Source: Alphaproteobacteria bacterium
GTDB lineage: Bacteria; Pseudomonadota; Alphaproteobacteria; JAEULC01
Assembly: GCA_020846275.1 (NCBI GenBank)
Contig: JADLEG010000303.1
Location: 1 to 34,220, forward strand
DNA length: 34,220 bases
Reading direction: 5' to 3'
The position numbers were made by a program, and so were the translations under genes. Every line of letters begins with the position of its first letter. Position 1 is the first letter of the stretch. The notes beneath the pieces are model-generated. The model saw only the letters and a program-made list of their open reading frames with translations, made no database searches and was not told the DNA's origin. This document shows positions 24,457-32,154 of this stretch, piece after piece.

Positions 24457-25020
24457 ATGGAAGCATTCCTGGCATCGACGCTGGTCGTCGCGATCGCCGA
24501 GATCGGCGACAAGACGCAGCTCCTGGCCATCGTCCTCGCCGCCCGCTTCCGCCGGCCGCTGGCGATCACGCTGGGCATTCTCGTGGCCACGCTCGCCAAC
24601 CATGCGCTTGCGGGACTGTTCGGCCAGTTCCTCGGCCACCTGATGACGCCGGTCGTGATGCGCTGGGTCGTGGGCCTGTCCTTCCTGTCGATGGCGGCCT
24701 GGGCACTGATCCCCGACAAGCCGGACGACGCGGACCGGCCGCTCGACCGCTTCGGCCCTTTCGTCGCCACGCTGGTCGCCTTTTTCCTGGTGGAGATCGG
24801 CGACAAGACGCAGATCGCCACGGTGGCCCTGGCCGCCCGCTTCCCCTCGGTCGTGGCGGTCGTGATCGGCACCACGCTCGGCATGATGCTCGCCAACATC
24901 CCCGCGGTGATCTTCGGCGACATCGCGGCCGGACGACTGCCGATGAAGCTGATCCGTGCCGTGGCGGCCGCGATTTTCGCAGGGCTGGGACTCTTTACGC
25001 TGCTGGGCTTCGCCGCGTAA
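24457..25020 (+). CDS. GDT1/TMEM165-family cation transporter
   Basis: This 187-residue inner-membrane protein has six hydrophobic helices in two similar halves, each with the family signature: EIGDKTQ at 15-21 and again at 113-119. GDT1/TMEM165 proteins transport Mn2+ or Ca2+ in exchange for protons; bacterial members have been linked to manganese export (MneA-type). Inner repeats, with a loop DKPDDADRPLDRFG between them, are typical. It is divergent from the racemase gene; a small structured leader lies just before the ATG. It may share transcription with the beta-propeller gene 48 bases downstream. Confidence 0.9.
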   Translation: MEAFLASTLVVAIAEIGDKTQLLAIVLAARFRRPLAITLGILVATLANHALAGLFGQFLGHLMTPVVMRWVVGLSFLSMAAWALIPDKPDDADRPLDRFGPFVATLVAFFLVEIGDKTQIATVALAARFPSVVAVVIGTTLGMMLANIPAVIFGDIAAGRLPMKLIRAVAAAIFAGLGLFTLLGFAA

Positions 25021-25068
25021 TGGGTGCTAGGATCGCGGAACAATAGGAAATGCGCCAAGGGGGGCGAC

Positions 25069-26043
25069 ATGGCAGTCAGTTTGGACGACCGCACCATCCT
25101 GGGATCGGGTGAATTCCGCTACCGAGTCGAAGGGCACTGGGGCAAGCTGCCCAAGGGCTGGGCCTTCGGCGAGGTCGCGGCCGTGGCCGTGGACAGCAAG
25201 GACCGCCTCTATGTATTCAGCCGCAGCGAGCATCCGATGACGGTGTTCGATCGCGACGGCAACTTCCTGAAGTCCTGGGGCGAGAAGACCTTCAAGCGCG
25301 CGCACGGCCTGTCGATGGGGCCGGACGACACGATCTATTGCACCGACGAGGGCGACCATACCGTGCGCCGCTGCACGCTGGACGGCGAGGTGCTGCTCGA
25401 GATCGGCGTGCCGGGCAAGCCCGCGCCCTACATGAGCGGGCGCCCCTTCAACCGCTGCACCCACACCGCGCTGTCGCCCACGGGCGACATCTATGTCAGC
25501 GACGGCTACGGCAATCCCTGCGTCCACAAGTACTCGCCGGCCGGCAAGCACCTCTTCTCGTGGGGCACGTCGGGCACCGAGCCCGGCCAGTTCAACCTGC
25601 CGCACAACATCTGCTGCGACGAGGATGGCCTGGTCTACGTGGCGGACCGCGAGAGCCACCGCGTGCAAATCTTCGACGGCAATGGCAAGTACCGGGGCCA
25701 GTGGAACAATCTGCACCGCCCGAGCGCGTTGTTCATGTCGCGCGGCCCTTGCCCCTATTGCTTCATCGGCGAATGCGGGCCCGTGCTGGGCGTCAACCGC
25801 AAGGCGCCGAACCTGGGGCCCCGCCTGTCGATCCTCGCCAAGGACGGCAAGCTCCTGGCGCGGCTCGGCGACCGCGACGAGAAGAACTGGCCCGGCCAGT
25901 TCATTTCGCCGCACGGGATCGCGGTCGATTCGCGCGGCGACATCTATGTCGGCGAGGTGTCGCGCACGGCCTGGCCCAATCTCTACGGCGACGAGCCGCC
26001 GCCCGCGAACATGCGGATACTGCAGAAGCTCGTGAAGATCTGA
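25069..26043 (+). CDS. NHL-repeat beta-propeller protein (peptidyl-hydroxyglycine lyase-like)
   Basis: This 324-residue protein is a six-bladed beta-propeller of the NHL kind. Blades are visible as repeats of the form DRLYVFSRSEHPMTVFDRDGNFL, DTIYCTDEGDHTVRRCTLDG, GDIYVSDGYGNPCVHKYSPAG, GLVYVADRESHRVQIFDGNG and the last HGIAVDSRGDIYVGEVS. The blade arrangement resembles peptidyl-alpha-hydroxyglycine alpha-amidating lyase (PAL), a metal-dependent enzyme that releases glyoxylate from amidated peptides, but an amidase function is not proven in bacteria. It has no signal peptide, and a Cys-rich insert CPYCFIGEC (about 229-237) may bind a metal. ATG 25069 has a good ribosome site (AAGGGGGG). It precedes two ABC permease genes by 31 bases, so it is probably in their operon. 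Confidence 0.78.
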   Translation: MAVSLDDRTILGSGEFRYRVEGHWGKLPKGWAFGEVAAVAVDSKDRLYVFSRSEHPMTVFDRDGNFLKSWGEKTFKRAHGLSMGPDDTIYCTDEGDHTVRRCTLDGEVLLEIGVPGKPAPYMSGRPFNRCTHTALSPTGDIYVSDGYGNPCVHKYSPAGKHLFSWGTSGTEPGQFNLPHNICCDEDGLVYVADRESHRVQIFDGNGKYRGQWNNLHRPSALFMSRGPCPYCFIGECGPVLGVNRKAPNLGPRLSILAKDGKLLARLGDRDEKNWPGQFISPHGIAVDSRGDIYVGEVSRTAWPNLYGDEPPPANMRILQKLVKI

Positions 26044-26074
26044 CGCAGGCGGACGGCCGGCCGAGGCGACCCTG

Positions 26075-27031
26075 ATGCCGGGCACGGGCAGAGCCATCGC
26101 GTCGCCGCGGGCGGGCTTTGGCGCCCATCCGGCCGGTCCGGCGGCGACGGCGGCACGGCGCGGCCCCGGGCTTCCCCGGCGAACCCGCTACTGGTTCTTC
26201 ATCCTGCCGACGCTGCTGGCGATCCTGGCGATCATCCTGTTCCCCTGGGTCTTCACGGTCTGGATGAGCCTGCACGAATGGGCACCCGGCAGCCCGCCGG
26301 CCTATGTCGGCGGGCGCAACTTCATGGAGTTGTTCACCAGCCGGCGCTTCTACCAGTCGATCGGCACGACGATCTACTTCACGCTGCTGTCGGTCGTGCT
26401 GCCGCTGGCGTTCGGGGTGTTCGCCGCCGTCGTCTTCCACCGGCGCTTTCCGCTGCGCGGCCTACTGCGCGGGATATTCATCCTGCCGATGATGGCGACG
26501 CCGGTCGCGCTGGCGCTGGTGTGGACCATGATGTTCCACCCGCAGCTCGGCGTGCTGAACTACCTGCTGAGCCTTGTGGGCATCCCGCCGCAGCTCTGGG
26601 TCTTCGCGCCGGCCACCGTCGTTCCCAGCCTGGCGATGGTCGAGACCTGGCACTGGACGCCGCTGGTCGCGCTGATCGTGCTGGGCGGGCTCGCGGCCCT
26701 GCCGGTCGAGCCCTACGAGGCGGCGCTGACCGACGGCGCCACGCGCTGGCAGACGTTCCGCTACATCACGCTGCCCCTCGTCCTTCCGTTCATCGTGGTG
26801 GCCGCCATCATCCGCACGATCGACGCGATGAAGACGTTCGAGACGATCTTCGTCATCACCCAGGGCGGGCCCGGCGTTTCGTCCGAGACCGTCAGCATCC
26901 ACCTCTATCTGCAGGCCTTCTCGTTCCACAACATCGGCTATGCGTCGGCGCTGGTCATCGTCTTCTTCGCGCTGATCGTGGCCTTGTCGCTGTTCCTCTT
27001 GTTCCTGCGGCAGAAGGTGAAGTGGTCGTGA
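26075..27031 (+). CDS. ABC sugar-type permease (MalF-like)
   Basis: This 318-residue inner-membrane permease has six hydrophobic helices and the EAA loop EPYEAALTDGATRWQTFRYITLPLVLPF (about 210-237), which contacts the ATPase. The family is carbohydrate-type (CUT1). A basic stretch of about 35 residues precedes the first helix. It overlaps the next permease by 4 bases (GTGA), so the two form the transmembrane heterodimer. The ATG at 26075 lacks a clear ribosome site. No ATPase gene follows in the window. The ligand is set by the binding protein at 27919 and is unknown. Confidence 0.9.
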   Translation: MPGTGRAIASPRAGFGAHPAGPAATAARRGPGLPRRTRYWFFILPTLLAILAIILFPWVFTVWMSLHEWAPGSPPAYVGGRNFMELFTSRRFYQSIGTTIYFTLLSVVLPLAFGVFAAVVFHRRFPLRGLLRGIFILPMMATPVALALVWTMMFHPQLGVLNYLLSLVGIPPQLWVFAPATVVPSLAMVETWHWTPLVALIVLGGLAALPVEPYEAALTDGATRWQTFRYITLPLVLPFIVVAAIIRTIDAMKTFETIFVITQGGPGVSSETVSIHLYLQAFSFHNIGYASALVIVFFALIVALSLFLLFLRQKVKWS

Positions 27032-27861
27032 GGCCGGGCGCGATCCGCCGGCTGGTCGACGACATGGGCCTGGCGCTGGCCGTCGTCGTGGTCGTGTCGC
27101 CGGCGATCCTCGTCTTCCTGTGGATGCTATCGCTGTCGATGAAGACCGAACTCGAGAACTCGGCCTTCCCGCCGGTCTTCGTTCCGGCCCAGTTCTCGCT
27201 CGAGAACTTCGCGGCGGTGATCAAGGGCGCCAATTTCGGCAAGTACCTGTGGAACAGCCTGGTCGTGTCGGGCGCGTCGACGCTGGCGGCGCTGATCCTG
27301 GGCGTGCCCGCCGGGTACGGCATCGCGCGCGCGCGGGCCAACGGGCTCGCCGCCTTCATCCTGGTCTCGCGGGTCACGCCGGGGATGAGCTACCTGATCC
27401 CGATGTTCATCCTGTTCCGCTACCTGGACCTGATCGGGACTCTGGCGCCGATGATCATCATCCACATGGTGATCACCCTGCCGATCGTGGTGTGGGTGAT
27501 GATCGGCTTCTTCGAGACCCTGCCGGTCGACCTGGAGGAAGCGGCGACGATCGACGGCTGCAACACCTGGCAGAACTTCTGGCATATCGCGCTGCCGCTT
27601 TCGCGCCCCGGCATCACCGTGGCGACGATCCTGGGCTTCATCTTCTCGTGGAACAATTTCGTGTTCGGCATCGTGCTGACCAACCGCGAGACGCGCACCC
27701 TGCCGGTGGCCGTGTACAACAGCATGAGTTTCGAGCAGATTTCCTGGGGGCCGCTTGCCGCCTCGGCGCTGATCGTCACGCTGCCGGTGCTGGTGCTGAC
27801 GATCGTGGCGCAGAAGGAGATCGTCCACGGGCTCACGGCCGGAGGACTCAAGGGCGGCTGA
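27028..27861 (+). CDS. ABC sugar-type permease (MalG-like)
   Basis: This 277-residue permease is the second transmembrane half. It starts at GTG 27028, overlapping the previous stop in GTGA, with AAGGTGAAG about 8 bases earlier. The EAA motif is EEAATIDGCNTWQNFWHIALPLSRPG (about 171-196). The N-terminus (LALAVVVVVSPAILVFLWMLSLSMKTE) is the usual first helix of MalG-type proteins. An open frame continues much farther upstream but inside the first permease and is not used. The product pairs with the MalF-like protein. Confidence 0.9.
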   Translation: MRPGAIRRLVDDMGLALAVVVVVSPAILVFLWMLSLSMKTELENSAFPPVFVPAQFSLENFAAVIKGANFGKYLWNSLVVSGASTLAALILGVPAGYGIARARANGLAAFILVSRVTPGMSYLIPMFILFRYLDLIGTLAPMIIIHMVITLPIVVWVMIGFFETLPVDLEEAATIDGCNTWQNFWHIALPLSRPGITVATILGFIFSWNNFVFGIVLTNRETRTLPVAVYNSMSFEQISWGPLAASALIVTLPVLVLTIVAQKEIVHGLTAGGLKGG

Positions 27862-27869
27862 GGCGCCGA

Positions 27870-27905
27870 CCGAACAACAAATCAAACCCGAACAACAAGT
27901 CAAAC
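27870..27905 (+). repeat. Tandem 18-base duplication in the leader of the binding protein
   Basis: CCGAACAACAAATCAAAC (27870-27887) is followed directly by a copy with one change (27888-27905). It is AT-rich, unstructured and ends just before an AGGAGG ribosome site. It probably spaces the binding-protein start from the upstream permease and may raise its translation relative to the permeases. Confidence 0.8.
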
Positions 27906-27918
27906 CAGGAGGAAACCC

Positions 27919-29268
27919 ATGGCGACGAAGAGACCCCACCTGCCCGGCCTGAGCCGGCGCACCCTGCTCGGCTCCACGCTGGCGACGGCCGCCGCGGCTT
28001 CGCTTCCCGGCCGGGATGCCGCCGCGCAGGGCGCGTTCGACTGGAAGCGTTTCAAGGGCGAGAAGATCGAGGTCACGCTGCAGAAGAGCCCGTTCCACGA
28101 CGTGCTGCAGAAGGCCGAGGCCGAGTTCACCGAGATGACCGGTATCCAGATCGCGTCCGAGCAGATCCCCGAGCAGCAGTATCGCCAGAAGCTGGCGATC
28201 GAGTTCGCCTCGGGCAAGCCCAGCTTCGATGCCTGCTACGTCGCCATGGCGACGCAGAAGCGGATGTTCGGCAAGGGAAAGTGGCTGGCGGACCTCAGGC
28301 CGCTGATCGCCGATGCGTCGATGACCTCGCCGGACTTCGACTACGGCGACTTCGCCAAGGCGGCGATCGAGGCGGGCGTGCAGTCCGACGGACGCATGGA
28401 CACGCTGCCGATCACCAACCACTACAACATCCTGATGCTGAACAAGGAGCTGCTGCAGAAGAAGGGGGTGGCGGTACCGACCACCTTTGCCGCGCTCGCC
28501 GAGGCGGCGGCCAAGCTGAACGATCCGGCCGCGGGCGTCAGCGGCTTCGTCGGCCGCGGCCTGAAGAACGCCAACACGCCGCTGTGGACCGGCTTCATGC
28601 TCGGCATGGGCGTCGACGCGGTGACGGCGGACGGAAAGTTCAACACCGACGGGCCCGAGGCAGTCGCAGCGGCCGAGCTCTATCGCAAGCTGGTGAAGGA
28701 TTGCGGGCCCCCCGGCGTCGCCGGGTTCAACTGGTACGAATGCCAGGCCAACTTCATGCAGGGCCGCGCCGCGCTGTGGATCGACACCGCCACGGTCGGC
28801 GCGCCGGTCGCCGACCCGAAGAAGTCGCGCGTGGCGGACAAGGCGGGCTTTGCCGTGATGCCGGCCGGGCCGAAAGCGCATCGCGGGCCGGTGTTCGCCA
28901 GCGGCGTCGGCATCGCCGCCGTCACGAAGAAGGTCGGGCCCGCCTGGTACTGGGTGCAATGGGCGTCCGGCAAGCAGATCCAGACCCGTCAGGTCGTGGG
29001 CGGCCACGGCGCGTCGGGCCGCGTCTCGCCCTACGAGGCGGCGCGCAAGGCGCAGACGCCGGAAGCACCCGCCGAGTGGCTGGATGCGGTGATCGCCTCG
29101 ACCAAGATCGCCTACCCTGTCCTGCCGGACATCGTCGCCGCCAACGAGTTCCGCGACGTGTTCGGCATCGCGCTCACCAACATGCTGGCGGACGGCGATC
29201 CCGCGACCGAACTGAAGAAGGCGACCGAGGCCTTCAAGCCGATCTACGAGCGAACCGAGAAGAGCTGA
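27919..29268 (+). CDS. ABC-type extracellular solute-binding protein, Tat-exported
   Basis: This 449-residue protein is a family-1-type (MalE-like) solute-binding protein. Its N-terminus is a twin-arginine signal: LSRRTLLGSTLATAAAASLPG, Arg13-Arg14, cut near AAAQ at 34-37, so it is exported folded. The mature part shows VTLQKSPFHDVLQKAEAEFTEMTGIQI and TLPITNHYNILMLNKELLQKKG, typical of sugar-type binders. The ATG has the strongest ribosome site seen in the window (AGGAGGAAACCC), preceded by an 18-base tandem repeat. High expression relative to the permeases is expected. Ligand unknown; the adjacent gamma-glutamyltransferase-like gene hints at a peptide-like or amide ligand, but sugar is equally possible. 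Confidence 0.9.
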   Translation: MATKRPHLPGLSRRTLLGSTLATAAAASLPGRDAAAQGAFDWKRFKGEKIEVTLQKSPFHDVLQKAEAEFTEMTGIQIASEQIPEQQYRQKLAIEFASGKPSFDACYVAMATQKRMFGKGKWLADLRPLIADASMTSPDFDYGDFAKAAIEAGVQSDGRMDTLPITNHYNILMLNKELLQKKGVAVPTTFAALAEAAAKLNDPAAGVSGFVGRGLKNANTPLWTGFMLGMGVDAVTADGKFNTDGPEAVAAAELYRKLVKDCGPPGVAGFNWYECQANFMQGRAALWIDTATVGAPVADPKKSRVADKAGFAVMPAGPKAHRGPVFASGVGIAAVTKKVGPAWYWVQWASGKQIQTRQVVGGHGASGRVSPYEAARKAQTPEAPAEWLDAVIASTKIAYPVLPDIVAANEFRDVFGIALTNMLADGDPATELKKATEAFKPIYERTEKS

Positions 29269-29314
29269 TCCGGGCCGGCGCCAGGCCGGCCGCGCCAAGC
29301 AAGGGAGAATCCGC

Positions 29315-30919
29315 ATGGCCGGCAACATGATCGTCGGACAGCAACCCGACGCCGTCGAGGTCGGGGCGCGCATCTACATGGCCGGTGGCAACGCGGTCGA
29401 CGCGGCGATCGCCACCGGCTTCGCGCAGGGCGTGCTCGACCAGATGATGTGCGGCATCGGCGGCTATGGCGTGATGCAGGTCTACGCCCCGGCGCGCGGC
29501 GCGCACGAATCGATCACCTTCCTGGCCCAGGCGCCGGGCGCGGTGCGCGAGGGCATGTGGGAAGACCTGCTGGAGTACGAGACCCGCGACGGGTTCGGCT
29601 TCGTGCTGAAGGGAAAGATCAACGAGGTCGGCCACAAGTCGGTCGCCGTGCCCGGCTCGGTGCGCGGCTTCCACTACGCGCACCAGAAGTTCGGCCGGCT
29701 GCCGTGGAAGGACGTGCTGGCCCCGGCGATCCGCATGGCGACCGACGGGTACCGCGTGCAGAATTTCGAGTTCACCTACCGCATGGCCGACGACAGCCTG
29801 GGGCGCATGCCGACCAACGAAAAGCTGCGCTTCACGCCGGACTGCGCGCGGCTGTTCTACGAGGCGGACGGCGCCCAGCGTCGTCCGGGCTCGCTGGTCA
29901 AGAACCCGGATCTGGCGAAGACGCTGGCGGAGATCGCCGCCAACGGCCCGGACGCCTTCTACAAGGGCCGCATCGCCGAGGCGATCAGCGCCGATTTCAG
30001 GAAGAACGACGGGTTCCTCGGCGCGGCGGACCTGGCGAACTACAGGATCGAGGTCGAGCAGCCGGTCTGGGGCGAGTATCGCGGCCACCGCATCGCCGTG
30101 ACGCCGCCGCCCAACAGCGGCGCGATCGTGCTGCGCATGCTGCATACGCTGGAGCAGTTCGACCTCAAGGCGCTGGGCCACAATTCGCCCGACTACATCC
30201 GCGTGCTGGCGGAGGCGATGAAGCGCGCCCAGGCGCTGAAGGACGAGGTGATCACCGACCCGCGCCTGGCGCCCACGCGGCTCGACGACATCATCGGCCG
30301 GACGGCGGCGAAGGCCGATGCCGACGCCATCAAGCGCGGCGACCGGGCGCACGTGCAGCGCGCCGTGGCGAAGGAGGCCGCCGATACAACGCACCTGACG
30401 GCGCTCGACCGCGACGGCATGGCGGTCGCGCTGACCCACACCAACGGCATGCAGTCCGGCGTGGTCACCCCGGGCCTCGGCTTCATGTACAACGGCCAGC
30501 TCGGCAGCTACGACCCGCGCCCCGGCCGCACCCAGTCGCTGGCGCCGCACAAGCGCCGCGTCAGCTCGATGACGCCGACGATCGTGTTCCGCGGCGACAA
30601 GCCGCACCTGATCCTCGGCGCGCCGGGCGGCTCGAACATCCCGATGGCGATCGCCCAGGTGATCGTCAACGTCATCGACCACGGCATGAGCGTGGTGGAG
30701 GCCGTCTCGGCCCAGCGCGTCTCGGCCACCAGCGACGTGATCGACGTCGGCGCCCGCATCCCCACCTATACCTGCGAGGCGCTCGCCCAGATGGGCTACA
30801 AGACCGCGCGCAGCAGCCAGAGCTTCACCGTGGCGCGCGTCCACGCGATCATGATCGACGGCGACAAGGTGACCGGCGGCGCCGACCCGGCGGGCGGGGG
30901 GATGGCGCTAGTGGTGTGA
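29315..30919 (+). CDS. Gamma-glutamyltransferase-family Ntn hydrolase
   Basis: This 534-residue protein is a GGT-family Ntn-hydrolase, made as a proenzyme that cuts itself before a Thr. The nucleophile is Thr358 in DTTHLTALD, followed by Ser417-Ser418 (RRVSSMTP) and GGSN (438-441), parts of the active site. GNAVDAAIA (25-33) and the VPGSVRGFHYAHQKFGRLPW stretch are family marks. It lacks a signal peptide, unlike classical periplasmic GGT. The Arg that holds the gamma-glutamyl alpha-carboxylate (FRE-x-AP in E. coli GGT) appears replaced here (FLAQAP, 69-74). It is therefore likely an amidase on a different substrate, perhaps the one imported by the ABC system 46 bases upstream. The two calls (nucleophile, missing Arg) are by eye. 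Confidence 0.85.
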   Translation: MAGNMIVGQQPDAVEVGARIYMAGGNAVDAAIATGFAQGVLDQMMCGIGGYGVMQVYAPARGAHESITFLAQAPGAVREGMWEDLLEYETRDGFGFVLKGKINEVGHKSVAVPGSVRGFHYAHQKFGRLPWKDVLAPAIRMATDGYRVQNFEFTYRMADDSLGRMPTNEKLRFTPDCARLFYEADGAQRRPGSLVKNPDLAKTLAEIAANGPDAFYKGRIAEAISADFRKNDGFLGAADLANYRIEVEQPVWGEYRGHRIAVTPPPNSGAIVLRMLHTLEQFDLKALGHNSPDYIRVLAEAMKRAQALKDEVITDPRLAPTRLDDIIGRTAAKADADAIKRGDRAHVQRAVAKEAADTTHLTALDRDGMAVALTHTNGMQSGVVTPGLGFMYNGQLGSYDPRPGRTQSLAPHKRRVSSMTPTIVFRGDKPHLILGAPGGSNIPMAIAQVIVNVIDHGMSVVEAVSAQRVSATSDVIDVGARIPTYTCEALAQMGYKTARSSQSFTVARVHAIMIDGDKVTGGADPAGGGMALVV

Positions 30920-30932
30920 GATGACGGGACGG

Positions 30933-30947
30933 TTGTCCTGGGGACAA
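30933..30947. other. Short hairpin between convergent genes at the island edge
   Basis: TTGTCC-TGG-GGACAA is a perfect 6-bp stem with a 3-base loop lying between the stops of the GGT-family gene (30919) and the AbiV-like gene (30958). It may be a weak two-way terminator without a U-run. It also marks roughly where base composition changes. Confidence 0.35.
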
Positions 30948-30957
30948 AGAAACAGGG

Positions 30958-31659
30958 TCAATCTTGTTGCGTAAACAATGCCGTTAGTGCAGCAATTGCT
31001 TTGTCATAGCGGGATGACGCTGTTTCACCACCCAGCACAGACCTCACAAAGTGCTTATATCGCCCGGCGCGCTCCAATTCGCTGGCTGTCTCAGTCTCGC
31101 TGATAGATTGGGGCGTACTCCTGACCCGACCATCCCGACCAATTCGGACGTATAGCGCGTCTTGTTTGCGACGGTCTTTCTTGCCTTTGAAAATCTGTAG
31201 TGCCGACACGGCGTAATTTGGATCTTCAGACCAAACCCAGTTGTTGGCCTCCCATCTCCCAATTTTCTCATAGCGCAGAAGTTCCATCGCGCTGCCAATA
31301 TCGTGGGGTAGTCTGCCGCCCAAATCGTATTCCCTCCTCATCGCGGCATTTAGTTGCTCAATGTCATCCCAGTGCATAATCATGTAGTCCATGATCATAC
31401 CAACGAGCTGTTTACAGACATGGTCATTCATGGCGCGTAGCACAGGTCGCGTAAGAGGAACGATGTCCTCTTTTACCAGAAACAGAATAAATGCTTTTGC
31501 GAATTCTTCCTGGGCGATCATTGTAAGAAAGAAGCGGGACGAAGATGGTGTCCGAAACTCAAGATCATAAGTTTCCTCCAGAAGCCTCTCGCCATTCTGG
31601 ATGCATGATTCAATAGTTCCAAGAAGCGCGTCCGGAGTAGGAGGTTCGAGACTCGTCAT
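30958..31659 (-). CDS. AbiV-like HEPN-domain protein (abortive-infection family)
   Basis: This 233-residue protein resembles the AbiV family of HEPN proteins by its helical core NGERLLEETYDLEF...SRFFLTMIAQEEFAKAFILFLV (about residues 22-62), where the EEFAK motif in the second helix is the family's mark. HEPN proteins are often RNases with an R-X4-6-H site; R75-AMND-H80 is the best candidate and R197-AGRYK-H203 a second. AbiV of Lactococcus blocks phage protein synthesis. The gene is AT-richer and uses less GC-biased codons than its neighbours (28 of 60 bases G/C in 31381-31440 against 39 of 60 in 30001-30060), suggesting recent acquisition. The start is ATG 31659 without a clear ribosome site. 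No partner antitoxin or phage genes are beside it, which would be unusual for a free toxin. Confidence 0.6.
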   Translation of the reverse strand: MTSLEPPTPDALLGTIESCIQNGERLLEETYDLEFRTPSSSRFFLTMIAQEEFAKAFILFLVKEDIVPLTRPVLRAMNDHVCKQLVGMIMDYMIMHWDDIEQLNAAMRREYDLGGRLPHDIGSAMELLRYEKIGRWEANNWVWSEDPNYAVSALQIFKGKKDRRKQDALYVRIGRDGRVRSTPQSISETETASELERAGRYKHFVRSVLGGETASSRYDKAIAALTALFTQQD

Positions 31660-31808
31660 GTGAGTATTTTGACGTGGGCTCTGGTGGAAGTGCAATCTCA
31701 ACTAGACAATTCAACCGAGGTATTCGGCGGGCGGCATCAGCAAAGTGCTCAGCCCACCGGCAAAAAATATGCGGCGTGACTCACCGCAATTAACGAAAAA
31801 TCAACCGG

Positions 31809-31816
31809 TTAACCAT
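31809..31816 (+). promoter_or_regulatory. CtrA-like half-site before the small membrane protein
   Basis: TTAACCAT is the 8-base half-site described for CtrA, the alphaproteobacterial cell-cycle regulator. It lies 22 bases before ATG 31839 in an AT-rich run that also holds GGTTAACC and AACCGGTT palindromes. Only one half-site is present with proper spacing, so this is a weak hint. Confidence 0.3.
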
Positions 31817-31838
31817 AGGCTGCGGGCTGGGAACAATC

Positions 31839-32054
31839 ATGGTCAGGACGACCATGCAGCGCCGCATCTTCATCCACGACCGTCGCGCCGAACGCCGCAA
31901 GCAGCTGCTGCGCGACGTCGTCGTGGGCGCGATCGTGGTCACGCTGGTCCAGCTCGTCGTGCCGATGATCCCGGCCGTCCGGAGCATGGTCGAGACGCCG
32001 CGCGCCGTCGCGCTGGCGCTGGTGACGCCCGACAATCCCTACGCCGGCCAGTAG
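31839..32054 (+). CDS. Small single-pass membrane protein, hypothetical
   Basis: This 71-residue protein has a very basic N-terminus (RRIFIHDRRAERRKQLLRD, about residues 8-26), one hydrophobic span (VVVGAIVVTLVQLVVPMIPAV, about 27-47) and a short outer tail ending NPYAGQ. The codons are strongly GC-biased at the third position, matching host genes, in contrast to the AT-rich DNA just before it, so I consider it real. It does not resemble a known family to me. ATG 31839 or 31854 could be the start. It marks the right edge of the acquired patch. Confidence 0.65.
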   Translation: MVRTTMQRRIFIHDRRAERRKQLLRDVVVGAIVVTLVQLVVPMIPAVRSMVETPRAVALALVTPDNPYAGQ

Positions 32055-32154
32055 CCCGGCCACCAAGCCATTCGGCGGGACATCCGCCCGAGATGCGCGC
32101 GGTGCCGCCCGCGGCTATGATCGCGGCCCCGCTGACTGCCGAGGGACGCGTGCC

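Noticed and set aside
31790..31814. Full CtrA site (TTAA-N7-TTAA)
   Set aside because: The two TTAA boxes are 15 bases apart, not 7; only the half-site TTAACCAT was kept as a weak feature.
31660..31838. A complete toxin-antitoxin pair with the AbiV-like gene
   Set aside because: No second open frame with a plausible start and ribosome site lies in this AT-rich stretch; the next gene is a host-like membrane protein on the other strand.
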